DNA of 40,270 nucleotides from Richelia sp. CSU_2_1 (GTDB taxonomy: Bacteria > Cyanobacteriota > Cyanobacteriia > Cyanobacteriales > Microcoleaceae): NCBI GenBank assembly GCA_012034575.1, contig JAAUPF010000047.1, positions 1 through 40,270 on the forward strand. Reading direction: 5' to 3'. Below, piece by piece: positions 8,827 to 16,729 of the stretch (the first letter of the stretch is position 1; each line of letters opens with the position of its first letter). Both the position numbers and the translations under genes were made by a program. The notes beneath the pieces were generated by a model that did not search any database, was not told the origin of the DNA, and saw nothing but the letters and a program-made list of their open reading frames with translations.

Positions 8827-8847
8827 GCCGATCAATTGCGATCGCAA

Positions 8848-8910
8848 AAAAAGGTTTGTAGTGCGGACTCCCTCGGGCCGCATAAAGCGGACTAAAGTCC
8901 GCACTACAAA
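8848..8910 (-). terminator. Long hairpin between grxC and leuD
   Basis: A perfect 15-bp inverted repeat (TTTGTAGTGCGGACT at 8855-8869, complement at 8896-8910) encloses a second GC-rich part (GGGCCGCATAAAGCGG). On the minus strand the stem is followed by CC and seven T residues, so it fits an intrinsic terminator for leuD. It may also shield the 3' end of grxC. The GTAGTG...CACTAC ends recur at 38107-38154, suggesting a mobile palindromic repeat family. Confidence 0.65.
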
Positions 8911-8950
8911 CTAAATCTTAATAGCGATCGATCTTCGATCTCGATTCTGC

Positions 8951-9496
8951 TTAGCGGGCCTCAATCATTCCCGTTTGGCGGGCGTAAGCAAACAGCCCTC
9001 CAGCATCAATTACCGGGCCGACTTCTCCCAAAGATTTAAATTCCCAAGTTCGATCGAGAGTGTGGTTGACCAAGCGATTATTTTCCAAATCCAGCGTCAC
9101 TTCTTGACCGGTAGCAAACACATCGCAGAGCCGATAGACCGATTCGATCGGGTACAATTCCCCCGTCGCCGAACAGTTGCGGAAAAAGATCCGGGCGTAA
9201 GACAGGGCCACCACCGCCTCGACTCCCGCAGCCCCCAGGGCGATCGGCGCGTGCTCGCGGGAAGAACCGCAGCCAAAATTTTCGCCAGCAATGATAATTG
9301 GATAGCGAGTTTTCATTTCACCCGGTTTGATAAATGTTCCGTAGCGATCGGGCAATCCAACCATCGCGTAACTGCCGAGTTTCTCGTACTCGTCCGGCTT
9401 TGAGGGAACCAAAGTCAGGTATTCAGCAGGAATAATTTGATCTGTATCGATGTTGTCGTCTACAACAAAAACTTTACCGCTAATTACTTTACCCAT
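8951..9496 (-). CDS. leuD: 3-Isopropylmalate dehydratase small subunit
   Basis: This 181-residue subunit pairs with LeuC to isomerise 2-isopropylmalate to 3-isopropylmalate in leucine biosynthesis. Diagnostic features are the aconitase swivel-domain start (GKVFVVDDNIDTDQIIPAEY), the substrate loop FGCGSSREHAPIALG, and VVALSYARIFFRNCSATGEL. The iron-sulfur cluster is carried by LeuC, which is not next to it in this window, so the two subunits are encoded apart as in many cyanobacteria. The length is on the long side of the LeuD-type range and close to archaeal-type small subunits, a usual state for cyanobacteria. ATG 9496 is the natural start. Confidence 0.93.
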   Translation of the reverse strand: MGKVISGKVFVVDDNIDTDQIIPAEYLTLVPSKPDEYEKLGSYAMVGLPDRYGTFIKPGEMKTRYPIIIAGENFGCGSSREHAPIALGAAGVEAVVALSYARIFFRNCSATGELYPIESVYRLCDVFATGQEVTLDLENNRLVNHTLDRTWEFKSLGEVGPVIDAGGLFAYARQTGMIEAR

Positions 9497-9746
9497 AATT
9501 TATTTCCTGTTGGTTTCTCAGATGCTGCCGCAATCTGTCGATCTGTTCTAGACTGTCGGATTTGCGGTGCAAGATTGGCAATTATCCATTTTAACCTGGG
9601 AATGTCAGCGATAATCTGTATATCTGTATAGTTGACAGGGCTGACAATTTCATGCGTGAAGGCAAGAGAATTGCAGTCTTCTGTAAAAATCAGCTTTGAG
9701 CATCTAGATTAACCATTAACAGTTTGCTAAGCGTCCAGATATTCCT

Positions 9747-10631
9747 ATGGCAAATCCAATAGATGACATTGACCGACAAGCTCGCGAGGGTTCTGTTGCA
9801 GCCATTATTCAAATCCTCAATGACAAACTGGCAGAAGTAGGTGTCAGAACTAGGGCTGTATTTGCCGGCGGGGTGCTGCAATTGCTGTGCGAAGCAGCCA
9901 GTGTCGAGTTGCTAGAACAGTCGAGTTTGGTCGATCGCCTCCGGCAAATTTTGGAGGGAATTTCGCCCCGCAACATTCGCCGAGTCAACATCAACAGCCG
10001 GCTTGTCAGAGAACACCAACTTTTGTGGCTCGAAGAAATTAGCCGGGACCCGGAAAATCAACTGCTGTGGTCTCAAGAAATTAAGCTCAGAAAGCCGAAT
10101 ATTTTCAAGCGTCTCGCCCTCGCTCGCAAAGACGGCCAAGCTCGTCGATCGGGTAAACTGGTGTTACCCAGAACAGCCCCACCTCGCCCCCTCCGCGAAC
10201 AGCGGCAATTTCAGCGAGGGATTGCAGGCGGTGTCACCCTCAGCGCGGTATTGCTTGCAGCCGTGACAGCCATTTACAGGGGCATCAATTTCTCCTCAGT
10301 CCCAAACAGCAGGACAAACCAAGCTGTTGTAACTTCCACTTCCGAGACAAAAACAACAACACAAAAAATTTCCCAGCAGACTGCTGCGCCAACTTCCAAA
10401 ACTTCAGACTCTTTCGCCCAAGCAGTGCGGCTTGCCGAACAAGCAGTAAGTAGCGGAAAAACAGCTCGATCGCGCGAAGATTGGTTGGTGGTAGCTGTTA
10501 AGTGGCAGCAAGCTGCAGATTTGATGGCAGCGGTGCCGGCCTCACACCCCCGCTACGCCACTGCTGCAAACCGATCGGCACTTTACCGCGAAAATAGCGA
10601 AAAAGCCCAAAAAGAAGCTCAAAATAAGTAA
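9747..10631 (+). CDS. One-TM cyanobacterial protein of unknown function
   Basis: This 294-residue protein has three parts. The N-terminal domain (~1-115: DIDRQAREGSVAAIIQILND, then AVFAGGVLQLLCEAASVE and a two-helix end) matches a small module I recognise in several cyanobacterial proteins, where it often occurs in tandem copies. A Pro/Arg-rich stretch leads to one TM helix (~159-177, IAGGVTLSAVLLAAVTAIY). After a Ser/Thr/Gln linker, the C-terminal part (~225-294: SFAQAVRLAEQAVSSGKTA, REDWLVVAVKWQQAADLMAA) is a conserved helical hairpin seen in other cyanobacterial envelope proteins. The C-terminus is probably outside the cytoplasm. No enzyme motif is visible and no role can be assigned. Confidence 0.72.
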   Translation: MANPIDDIDRQAREGSVAAIIQILNDKLAEVGVRTRAVFAGGVLQLLCEAASVELLEQSSLVDRLRQILEGISPRNIRRVNINSRLVREHQLLWLEEISRDPENQLLWSQEIKLRKPNIFKRLALARKDGQARRSGKLVLPRTAPPRPLREQRQFQRGIAGGVTLSAVLLAAVTAIYRGINFSSVPNSRTNQAVVTSTSETKTTTQKISQQTAAPTSKTSDSFAQAVRLAEQAVSSGKTARSREDWLVVAVKWQQAADLMAAVPASHPRYATAANRSALYRENSEKAQKEAQNK

Positions 10632-11123
10632 GCAAGACCGGACGATCGATTTTCCTCCTTTTCCCACTTACCCGCTCTCCCCCTTACTACCCCATACCAC
10701 TTTTTGCGATCGGGGTCACACACTTCACGTACTTGCATCACAAAATAAAATGCTTGCGATCGCAAACTGAAATAAGAAACATCACGGATTCGAGAGAGGG
10801 GTATCACCAAGCAGTCTCGCGAACAGCTAGATACTGATCTAGCTGGTTGGCTCAAAATGGCAAGTTTGCCTGCCACAGCTACAGCACTTTTGATGAAAAA
10901 AAGCAAATAGCCAGCTTTTCGGGAACTTAAGTACCGCTAGCAGACTGAACTATCTGAAAATCAACGCTTAGCTGCCGTCACTGACCCCTTGGGAGTTTTG
11001 AGTGCTAAGTTTTGAGTTTTGAGTTACGGATCTTTCTTAATTCAAAATTCACGCATTCAAAACTAAAAACTCCCGAAAGGACGGGGTTTCAACCCTCCGT
11101 TAACACTACGCCCATTTTTTCTG
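10632..11123. other. Intergenic region with GTTTTGA repeats
   Basis: About 490 bp without a supported gene. A GTTTTGAGT repeat cluster (10994-11025) lies inside an inverted repeat, GGGAGTTTT at 10991-10999 with AAAACTCCC at 11066-11074. The same GTTTTGA unit recurs at 37804-37832. The promoter of the downstream histidine kinase should be near its right end. Short ORFs across it have no recognisable content. Confidence 0.45.
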
Positions 11124-13358
11124 ATGATAAATTACCAGGGAAATCAAGACTTTGTTCAAATCGACCGTTTGCGGTTAGAGTCGGACAAATTGCATCTACC
11201 GCAGCTAGCAGAAACCGTATCAGTTCAAAAATTTCTGGATCGAATAATGCAGCACCAGGTCGATCCTGCCCAAATCGGGCGACAAATTTGCCAAATTATC
11301 GCGACTAACTCCGATCGAGAAATACTGCAGCAGATAGCAAATACTTTGGGCGTTGCTTGTCAAGCAGATTTCTGTTTAGTTGCGGCCGTGGCTGACCGAA
11401 AAGTAGTAAATCCGAAGGCTTGCTGGCACAATCAGAGCGATCGGGCAAACCATCTCGATTCCCCAGCAAATTTGACTCCAACATCAAAATTTTCTCAAAT
11501 TACAACACCAGATTTGCCTGCAATTGCCCTCGAACATCCGGTTTTAATTGAGGTACTGGCAAGCGACAGGGCGATCGCGATTTCTGACATTCAAAATTTT
11601 CCAGAGACCAACGCGCCGGCTTCTTTTTTAACTGCACTTTCCTGCCGCGCGATATTGGCGGTATCGACCAGATTTGGGGGTGCTGTAAATGGCACGATCG
11701 TTATCGGCAAGTCACAACCCCACGAATGGTTGGAAGCCGACCTGCAGCGCCTAGAAGCAGTATCCGATGCGATCGCTTCAGCGATTGCTAGCATTCAAAA
11801 AGATCGAGAAATTGCCGAGTTAAACCAACTGTTGCAGCGGCAAGCTGACTGCAAAAATCTCCTCAACAAAGTTGCAGCTTCGATCGACACTAACTCAGAA
11901 ATCGATCTAATTTTGCAGCGAGTAATTGAAACAACGACCGATACCTTGCAAGTAAATAGAGGTCAAATATTGCTGTTGAAATATACAGACCCTCTATTTA
12001 AAACTCGCTCTCCCAATCGAATTCCCAAAGCAAAAGTCGAATTGGTTTGCGAATCCCCCCTCCAAAGATATGCCAATCGACCAGCAATAGAACCGATCGA
12101 AGGGCGAAAAAAAAGCTCGACATCCAAAACAAAAAACAAGGAAAAAACTGCGAATTCTCGCTCCAAAACATCCCAGTCAAAATCCGACCGCTTCCCGACT
12201 TTTTGGATGTCGGAATCTAGTTTGTGCGAGACAGCATTCCATCAGGCTCCCCAATCTCTTGCTGTTGCTGACGCTCGCGAACTCCTCGCCCAACAGCAAG
12301 AACAGGTCAAACAAATTTTGAAGCTGCAAGACATCAGTGCCGTTTTGTGGGTTCCCTTGGTAGGGACCAACGGACAGGGAACTGTGTTGGGATTTTTAGT
12401 TTTGCAGCATTCTTCACCCCGTCAATGGCAGCCTGAAGAATTAGAAGTTGTGGAATTAGTTGCAACTCAATTGAGTACGGCGATCATCCAAACTCAGACT
12501 CTCAAGCAAGTGCAAAGTCTGGTTGAAGACAGAACAGCTCAGTTGAAACAAAGTCTCGAAGTACAGGCAAAATTGTACGAACAATCTCGCAGGCAAGTAG
12601 AGCAACTGCAGCGATTAAATCAGCTCAAAGATGAATTTCTCGACACTGTTGGCCACGAATTGAAAACTCCTCTAACAATTATCAGGATGGCGGTGCGGAA
12701 TTTGCGAGAATTTGATTTATCGCCGGCCCAGCGAGTTAAGTATTTGGATATTCTGGACCTCAAATGCACTCAAGAAATCAACCTGATTGATGATTTGCTG
12801 AAGCTAAAAGAGTTAGAGTCCCAGCAAGCGCCGAACTCTCGCCTCAAGATTGAACTCAAGCCTTTAATCCAGGATTTAGCTCAAAATTTTGAGGAAAAAT
12901 GGGCCGATAGCGGATTAACTCTGCAGGCGAAATTACCGAAGCGATCGCTCTCGTTGGAAACCGATTTTGACAGCCTCCAACGCATTTTGCAGGAGTTGCT
13001 GGCGAATGCTGGTAAATTCTCGGCTGCTGGGAATTCAGTAGTTTTGGATCTGTCGGAAACGGGCGGCAAAATTGTTGTGACAATCACTAATTTCGGACTG
13101 GGTATTGCTGCTGAGGATTTGGACCACATCTTTGAAAAGTTCCGCCGCGGCAAAGGCGTTACCGATCGAGCTATTCCCGGCACTGGTTTGGGGTTGGCTT
13201 TGGTAAAGTGTTTGGTACAGCATTTAAACGGTAGTATTGAGGTTTCCAGCAGTCCGTCGGAAAATTGTGAAAATGAAGATCTGTGGCTCACCTGTTTTAC
13301 TTTGACTTTGCCTCAATTTGGAGAAGAAATCTCGGAGCGGGAGGAATATTTAACTTGA
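11124..13358 (+). CDS. GAF-domain sensor histidine kinase
   Basis: The 744-residue cytoplasmic kinase lacks TM segments. Two GAF-like domains are predicted at ~70-230 (FCLVAAVADRK, ISDIQNFPETNAPASFLTAL, GTIVIGKSQPHEW) and ~250-465 (ILQRVIETTTDTLQVNRGQI, LWVPLVGTNGQGTVLGFLVL). The second is interrupted by a Ser/Lys-rich insert (~325-360). A coiled coil leads to HisKA with phospho-acceptor His510 in VGHELKTPLTIIRMAVRNL. HATPase boxes follow: N box ELLANAGKFSAAG, G1 GLGIAAEDLDHIFEKFRRG and G2 GTGLGLALVKCLV. No receiver or response regulator is adjacent, so it is an orphan kinase. No GAF bilin cysteine is recognised with confidence, so a phytochrome-type chromophore is not claimed. Confidence 0.88.
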   Translation: MINYQGNQDFVQIDRLRLESDKLHLPQLAETVSVQKFLDRIMQHQVDPAQIGRQICQIIATNSDREILQQIANTLGVACQADFCLVAAVADRKVVNPKACWHNQSDRANHLDSPANLTPTSKFSQITTPDLPAIALEHPVLIEVLASDRAIAISDIQNFPETNAPASFLTALSCRAILAVSTRFGGAVNGTIVIGKSQPHEWLEADLQRLEAVSDAIASAIASIQKDREIAELNQLLQRQADCKNLLNKVAASIDTNSEIDLILQRVIETTTDTLQVNRGQILLLKYTDPLFKTRSPNRIPKAKVELVCESPLQRYANRPAIEPIEGRKKSSTSKTKNKEKTANSRSKTSQSKSDRFPTFWMSESSLCETAFHQAPQSLAVADARELLAQQQEQVKQILKLQDISAVLWVPLVGTNGQGTVLGFLVLQHSSPRQWQPEELEVVELVATQLSTAIIQTQTLKQVQSLVEDRTAQLKQSLEVQAKLYEQSRRQVEQLQRLNQLKDEFLDTVGHELKTPLTIIRMAVRNLREFDLSPAQRVKYLDILDLKCTQEINLIDDLLKLKELESQQAPNSRLKIELKPLIQDLAQNFEEKWADSGLTLQAKLPKRSLSLETDFDSLQRILQELLANAGKFSAAGNSVVLDLSETGGKIVVTITNFGLGIAAEDLDHIFEKFRRGKGVTDRAIPGTGLGLALVKCLVQHLNGSIEVSSSPSENCENEDLWLTCFTLTLPQFGEEISEREEYLT

Positions 13359-13759
13359 GGAGCAAGAAGGCCGATCGACAGCAAAAATTTTGCTAGCTAG
13401 CATTTGCTGCTAATTACTCGCCTTTCTGAGGTGTTTTGATGCGATATTTAATGCTCGCGATCGCCATCTTGTTTTCACGATTGGCGAAATTTGACTTTAT
13501 AAAAACATTTCGTAGTGCGATTAGTAGTGCGGTTATTCGATCGGACGGGATCTGACAGTTTGTAACAGCTATAATACCCGCCGCCAACAACCGGCAGGCT
13601 CCTACACAAGCGCAATAAGCCTTAGAACTCGAAGCCAGACTGCCCCTGACACGCTGGAAGTAAGATGTATCAAAAGGAATAGTTCTCTCCAAACGATCGC
13701 TTGCTCCAATTTCCGGTTAAAATCGTTGCGGTGCACGAAAATCGATCGCGACGAACACT
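13359..13759. other. Intergenic region, no supported gene
   Basis: About 400 bp between the histidine kinase and the ABC1 kinase genes. It holds GTAGTGCG-type fragments (13512-13532) like those in the 8855-8910 element, but no full hairpin. A minus-strand ORF of 92 codons lacks recognisable features and is not called. The promoter of the next gene presumably lies in the right-hand part. Confidence 0.4.
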
Positions 13760-15439
13760 ATGCTCATAAAGGCTGCACCCAAACCCCTGCGCTGGCAACG
13801 TTCTCAATATTCTCCACTTGCCAGACAAATAGATGTTTTTGCAGCGGCGGGCAGGTTTCTGTTTTATTTGTGGTGGGACGGACTGCTGCAGAATCATTCG
13901 CCTCATACTAGAAGGCTGCGCGCTCACTGGTTGGTCAATACTTTGCTGAATTTGGGCCCGACTTTTATTAAAATCGGACAGTCTCTCTCGACTCGCGCGG
14001 ATTTGCTGCCGCTGGAATATATCAAGGAGTTGGGACAGTTGCAGGATCGGGTGCCTGAATTCAGTTCGGAAGAGGCGATCGCGCTGATAGAATCTGAGTT
14101 GGGCAAGGATATTTATGCTTTGTACCGCGATTTTGACCCGTTTCCGATCGCTGCTGCGAGTTTGGGACAGGTTCACAAAGCGCGGCTGCACACTGGGGAA
14201 GATGTAATTGTTAAGGTACAACGCCCCGGATTGCAAAGGTTATTCGATTTGGATGTGAAGGCGGTTCACCAAGTAATGCGATTTTGCGAGCATTATTTTC
14301 CTGGGACGCGCAAGTACGATTTGGAATCTATTTATCGCGAGTTTTTTAAGATTTTATTTCAAGAAATCGATTACGTGCAAGAAGGGAAAAATGCCGATCG
14401 CTTTGCTCGAAATTTTCAAGGACACTCTCAGATTATTGTTCCAAAAGTTTACTGGCAGTATACTACTCAAAAGGTTTTGACTGTAGAATACGTTCCCGGA
14501 ATTAAGGTGGACGATCGCATCAGTTTAGAGGCGATCGGAGTCGATATTGCCAAACTCAATCAACTCGGAATTACTTGTTATTTGAAGCAGTTGTTAGTTG
14601 ATGGATTTTTTCAGGCAGATCCGCATCCGGGAAATTTGGCTGTAACTGAAGATGGCAGATTGATTTTTTACGATTTTGGGATGATGGCAGAGGTTAAGTC
14701 TCTGGATAAAGACCAAATGGTAAAGACTTTTTTTGCCGTGCTCAGAAAGGATACTGATGCGGTAATCGAGACTTTAATCTCGATCGGCTTGGTGGAACGG
14801 ATGCCGGATATGATGCCGGTGCGCAGGTTGATTTCTTTTCTGTTGGATAAGTTTATTGACAAGCCGATCGACTTTCAAGCTTTTAATGAAATTAAGAACG
14901 AACTTTACATCATGTTCGAGCAGCAACCGTTTCGCTTGCCGGCGCAAATGATGTTTATTGTGAAGTCTCTGACGACTCTCGACGGGATTGCGAGAACTCT
15001 CGACCCGCACTATAATTTCTTATCATCAGCTAAGCCGTTTGTCAAGAGTCTGGTGGTTAGTAAAGGGCGCAGAAATGCAGTGGGAGAATTGGCAAAACAA
15101 GCGCGAAGTTTTTTGCAGTACAAGTTGCAGCAGCCGAGTCGATCGGAAGTTATTCTCAGGAGTTTGGAGAAGCGAATCGAAGATGGGGAATTGCAAATTA
15201 GAGTGCGGAATATGGAGAGCGATCGAGCCTTAAAACGCATTAATTTAGCTTTAAAAACTTTAATTTATGCTTGCATCACAGGTTTGGTACTGGTGTCAGG
15301 TGCGTTACTGCTGATTGGAGGTTACAAAACGGGGGCGATCGTAGTTTTTGTGCTGTCGGGATTTGGCGGTTTATTTGTGTTGCGTTCTTTGTTAGATTTG
15401 TTAGTGAGGGAAAAGCTCGATCGGATGGTGGAAAAATAA
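13760..15439 (+). CDS. ABC1 family atypical kinase (UbiB/AarF type)
   Basis: The 559-residue protein belongs to the ABC1K/UbiB family, which in cyanobacteria and plastids acts in prenylquinone and tocopherol metabolism and in stress responses. The family signature KxGQ motif is present (FIKIGQSLSTRADLLP, ~residue 69). Also present are the Ala-rich nucleotide loop AAASLGQVHKARL, the lysine in VIVKVQRPG, the ExD-type EIDYVQEGKNADRF, the catalytic loop DGFFQADPHPGNL and the DFG motif FYDFGMMAEV. Two C-terminal TM helices (~495-550, ITGLVLVSGALLLIGGYKTG and IVVFVLSGFGGLFVLRSLL) would anchor it to a membrane. The length is normal. Which of the several cyanobacterial paralogues it is cannot be fixed from sequence alone. 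The stop is directly followed by a CAGTTGA array. Confidence 0.92.
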   Translation: MLIKAAPKPLRWQRSQYSPLARQIDVFAAAGRFLFYLWWDGLLQNHSPHTRRLRAHWLVNTLLNLGPTFIKIGQSLSTRADLLPLEYIKELGQLQDRVPEFSSEEAIALIESELGKDIYALYRDFDPFPIAAASLGQVHKARLHTGEDVIVKVQRPGLQRLFDLDVKAVHQVMRFCEHYFPGTRKYDLESIYREFFKILFQEIDYVQEGKNADRFARNFQGHSQIIVPKVYWQYTTQKVLTVEYVPGIKVDDRISLEAIGVDIAKLNQLGITCYLKQLLVDGFFQADPHPGNLAVTEDGRLIFYDFGMMAEVKSLDKDQMVKTFFAVLRKDTDAVIETLISIGLVERMPDMMPVRRLISFLLDKFIDKPIDFQAFNEIKNELYIMFEQQPFRLPAQMMFIVKSLTTLDGIARTLDPHYNFLSSAKPFVKSLVVSKGRRNAVGELAKQARSFLQYKLQQPSRSEVILRSLEKRIEDGELQIRVRNMESDRALKRINLALKTLIYACITGLVLVSGALLLIGGYKTGAIVVFVLSGFGGLFVLRSLLDLLVREKLDRMVEK

Positions 15440-15440
15440 G

Positions 15441-15604
15441 CAGTTGACAGTTGACAGTTGACAGTTGACAGTTGGGAATTGGGAATTGGGAATTGGTAAT
15501 TGGTAATGGGCGAAGCGTAGCGGAGGGAATTGGTAATTGGTAATTCTCCCAATCTAACAATTTCTCAATCTAACAATTTCTCAATCTCCAATCTAAAATC
15601 TAAA
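15441..15604. repeat. Compound tandem repeats after the ABC1 kinase gene
   Basis: Several unit types follow one another: CAGTTGA heptamers (15441-15474), GGGAATT/GGTAATT heptamers (15474-15505 and 15527-15545), TCTCAATCTAACAATT (about 15545-15585), then AATCTAAAATCTAAAT. Two GGTAATT runs flank GGGCGAAGCGTAGCGGAGGG (15508-15527). This looks like repeated expansion of several short units in one spacer. Confidence 0.75.
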
Positions 15605-15632
15605 TGACTGATGGCTAGCAAGTAAAAAAACT

Positions 15633-16613
15633 ATGAATTTACAACACTTATTTCGTGCGTGTATTTGCTTGTTTCTCTCTCTAATTCTCGCAGCCTGCAA
15701 TCTTATAGTGCCAGCCCAAATAGAAAAAACTCCGCTCAAAATTACCTACAATCCTTGGCCCGGATTCTTGCCGCTAGTCATTGCTAAAGAAAAAGGCTTT
15801 TTTACCAAACAAGGAGTCAACGTAGAGATTTTTTATGTAGAAGATACTCAATTGCAAATGGCAGACTTGGGTGCAGGCAAATACGACGGAGCTACTTTAG
15901 CTTTAGGCAGCATTGTTATTATCAGCAGCAAAAATCACGATTTGCGGATTATCTTCGCCAGCGACGAATCTGCGGGGGCTGATGCTGTAGTTGCTTCGCC
16001 CTCTATTGGTAAAATCCAAGATTTAAAAGGCAAAGCCTTGGGAACGGGGATTGGCGGATTTGGCGAATTGTTTGCCGTCAAAATGTTAGAAACTGCTAAC
16101 CTTACTTCTGAAGATGTCACTCTTGTCAACATGGATGGAGAGCAAGTGCCGGCGCGATTAAAAAAAGGCGACATTCAAGCGGGACAAACTTGGGAACCTT
16201 ACGTGTCTCAAGCTGCAAAATCTGGGGCGCGAGTGTTGTTTTCGAGCGATCGAACTCCGGGCTTGATTCCCGACGTGGTGGCGTTTCAAAGCTCGGTGCT
16301 GCGCGATCGACCTGATGATATTAAAGCATTTGTCCGAGCTTGGTTTCAAGCTGCTGAATACTGGAAAACTCATCCTGCTGAAGGAAATGCTATTATTGCT
16401 AAGTTGCTGAATGTAAAAGCGGATACCATTTCTCTAGAAGGTATAAAATTATTTAGTTTGAGCGATAATGTGAAAGCATTTACCCCAGGTAATGATACCA
16501 CGTCGCTGTATTATACTGCTAGGTTGTATGCCGATTTCTTTGTCCGCAGTGGAGGTGTAACTCGCCCGCCTGATATCGATAAATTGCTCGATCCTTCTTT
16601 TCTAAAATCTTAA
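15633..16613 (+). CDS. ABC-type substrate-binding lipoprotein (NMT1/SsuA-like)
   Basis: The 326-residue protein starts with a lipoprotein signal ending in a lipobox (SLILAAC, modified Cys22), so it is likely tethered in the periplasm. The mature part is a type-2 periplasmic binding fold of the nitrate/sulfonate/taurine/NMT1 group: ITYNPWPGFLPLVIAKEKGF near the N-terminus, ATLALGSIVIISS, LKGKALGTGIGGFGELFAVK, and QAGQTWEPYVSQAA in the hinge/second lobe. The ligand cannot be read off. No permease or ATPase gene is adjacent; instead a Cache-domain adenylate cyclase follows 116 bp downstream on the same strand. It may deliver a ligand to that receptor, which is inference, or serve an unlinked transporter. 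Confidence 0.85.
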   Translation: MNLQHLFRACICLFLSLILAACNLIVPAQIEKTPLKITYNPWPGFLPLVIAKEKGFFTKQGVNVEIFYVEDTQLQMADLGAGKYDGATLALGSIVIISSKNHDLRIIFASDESAGADAVVASPSIGKIQDLKGKALGTGIGGFGELFAVKMLETANLTSEDVTLVNMDGEQVPARLKKGDIQAGQTWEPYVSQAAKSGARVLFSSDRTPGLIPDVVAFQSSVLRDRPDDIKAFVRAWFQAAEYWKTHPAEGNAIIAKLLNVKADTISLEGIKLFSLSDNVKAFTPGNDTTSLYYTARLYADFFVRSGGVTRPPDIDKLLDPSFLKS

Positions 16614-16617
16614 ATCC

Positions 16618-16724
16618 CAAATCAACAATTAATCTAAAATTGCAAATCTCAAATCTCCAATCGTAAAATCGAAAATATGAAAATTTTCAATCGAGAATCT
16701 AAAATCTAAAATCGAAAATCGATT
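16618..16724. repeat. AATCTAAAAT-type degenerate repeats
   Basis: The spacer between the substrate-binding protein and cyclase genes is mostly repeats of AATCTAAAAT, AATCTCAAAT and AATCGAAAAT. They run right up to the cyclase start, leaving little room for a conventional promoter. Confidence 0.65.
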
Positions 16725-16729
16725 TGAGT

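Noticed and set aside
10619..10906. Minus-strand ORF of 95 codons after the one-TM protein gene
   Set aside because: No similarity to any known pattern and it overlaps the end of a well-supported gene.
11071..11104. GGACGGGG...CCCTCCG partial palindrome before the histidine kinase
   Set aside because: Imperfect pairing and no T-run, so no terminator or operator call is justified.
13414..13692. Minus-strand ORF of 92 codons between the histidine kinase and ABC1 kinase genes
   Set aside because: No recognisable domain, no clear ribosome-binding site, and composition like the surrounding spacer.
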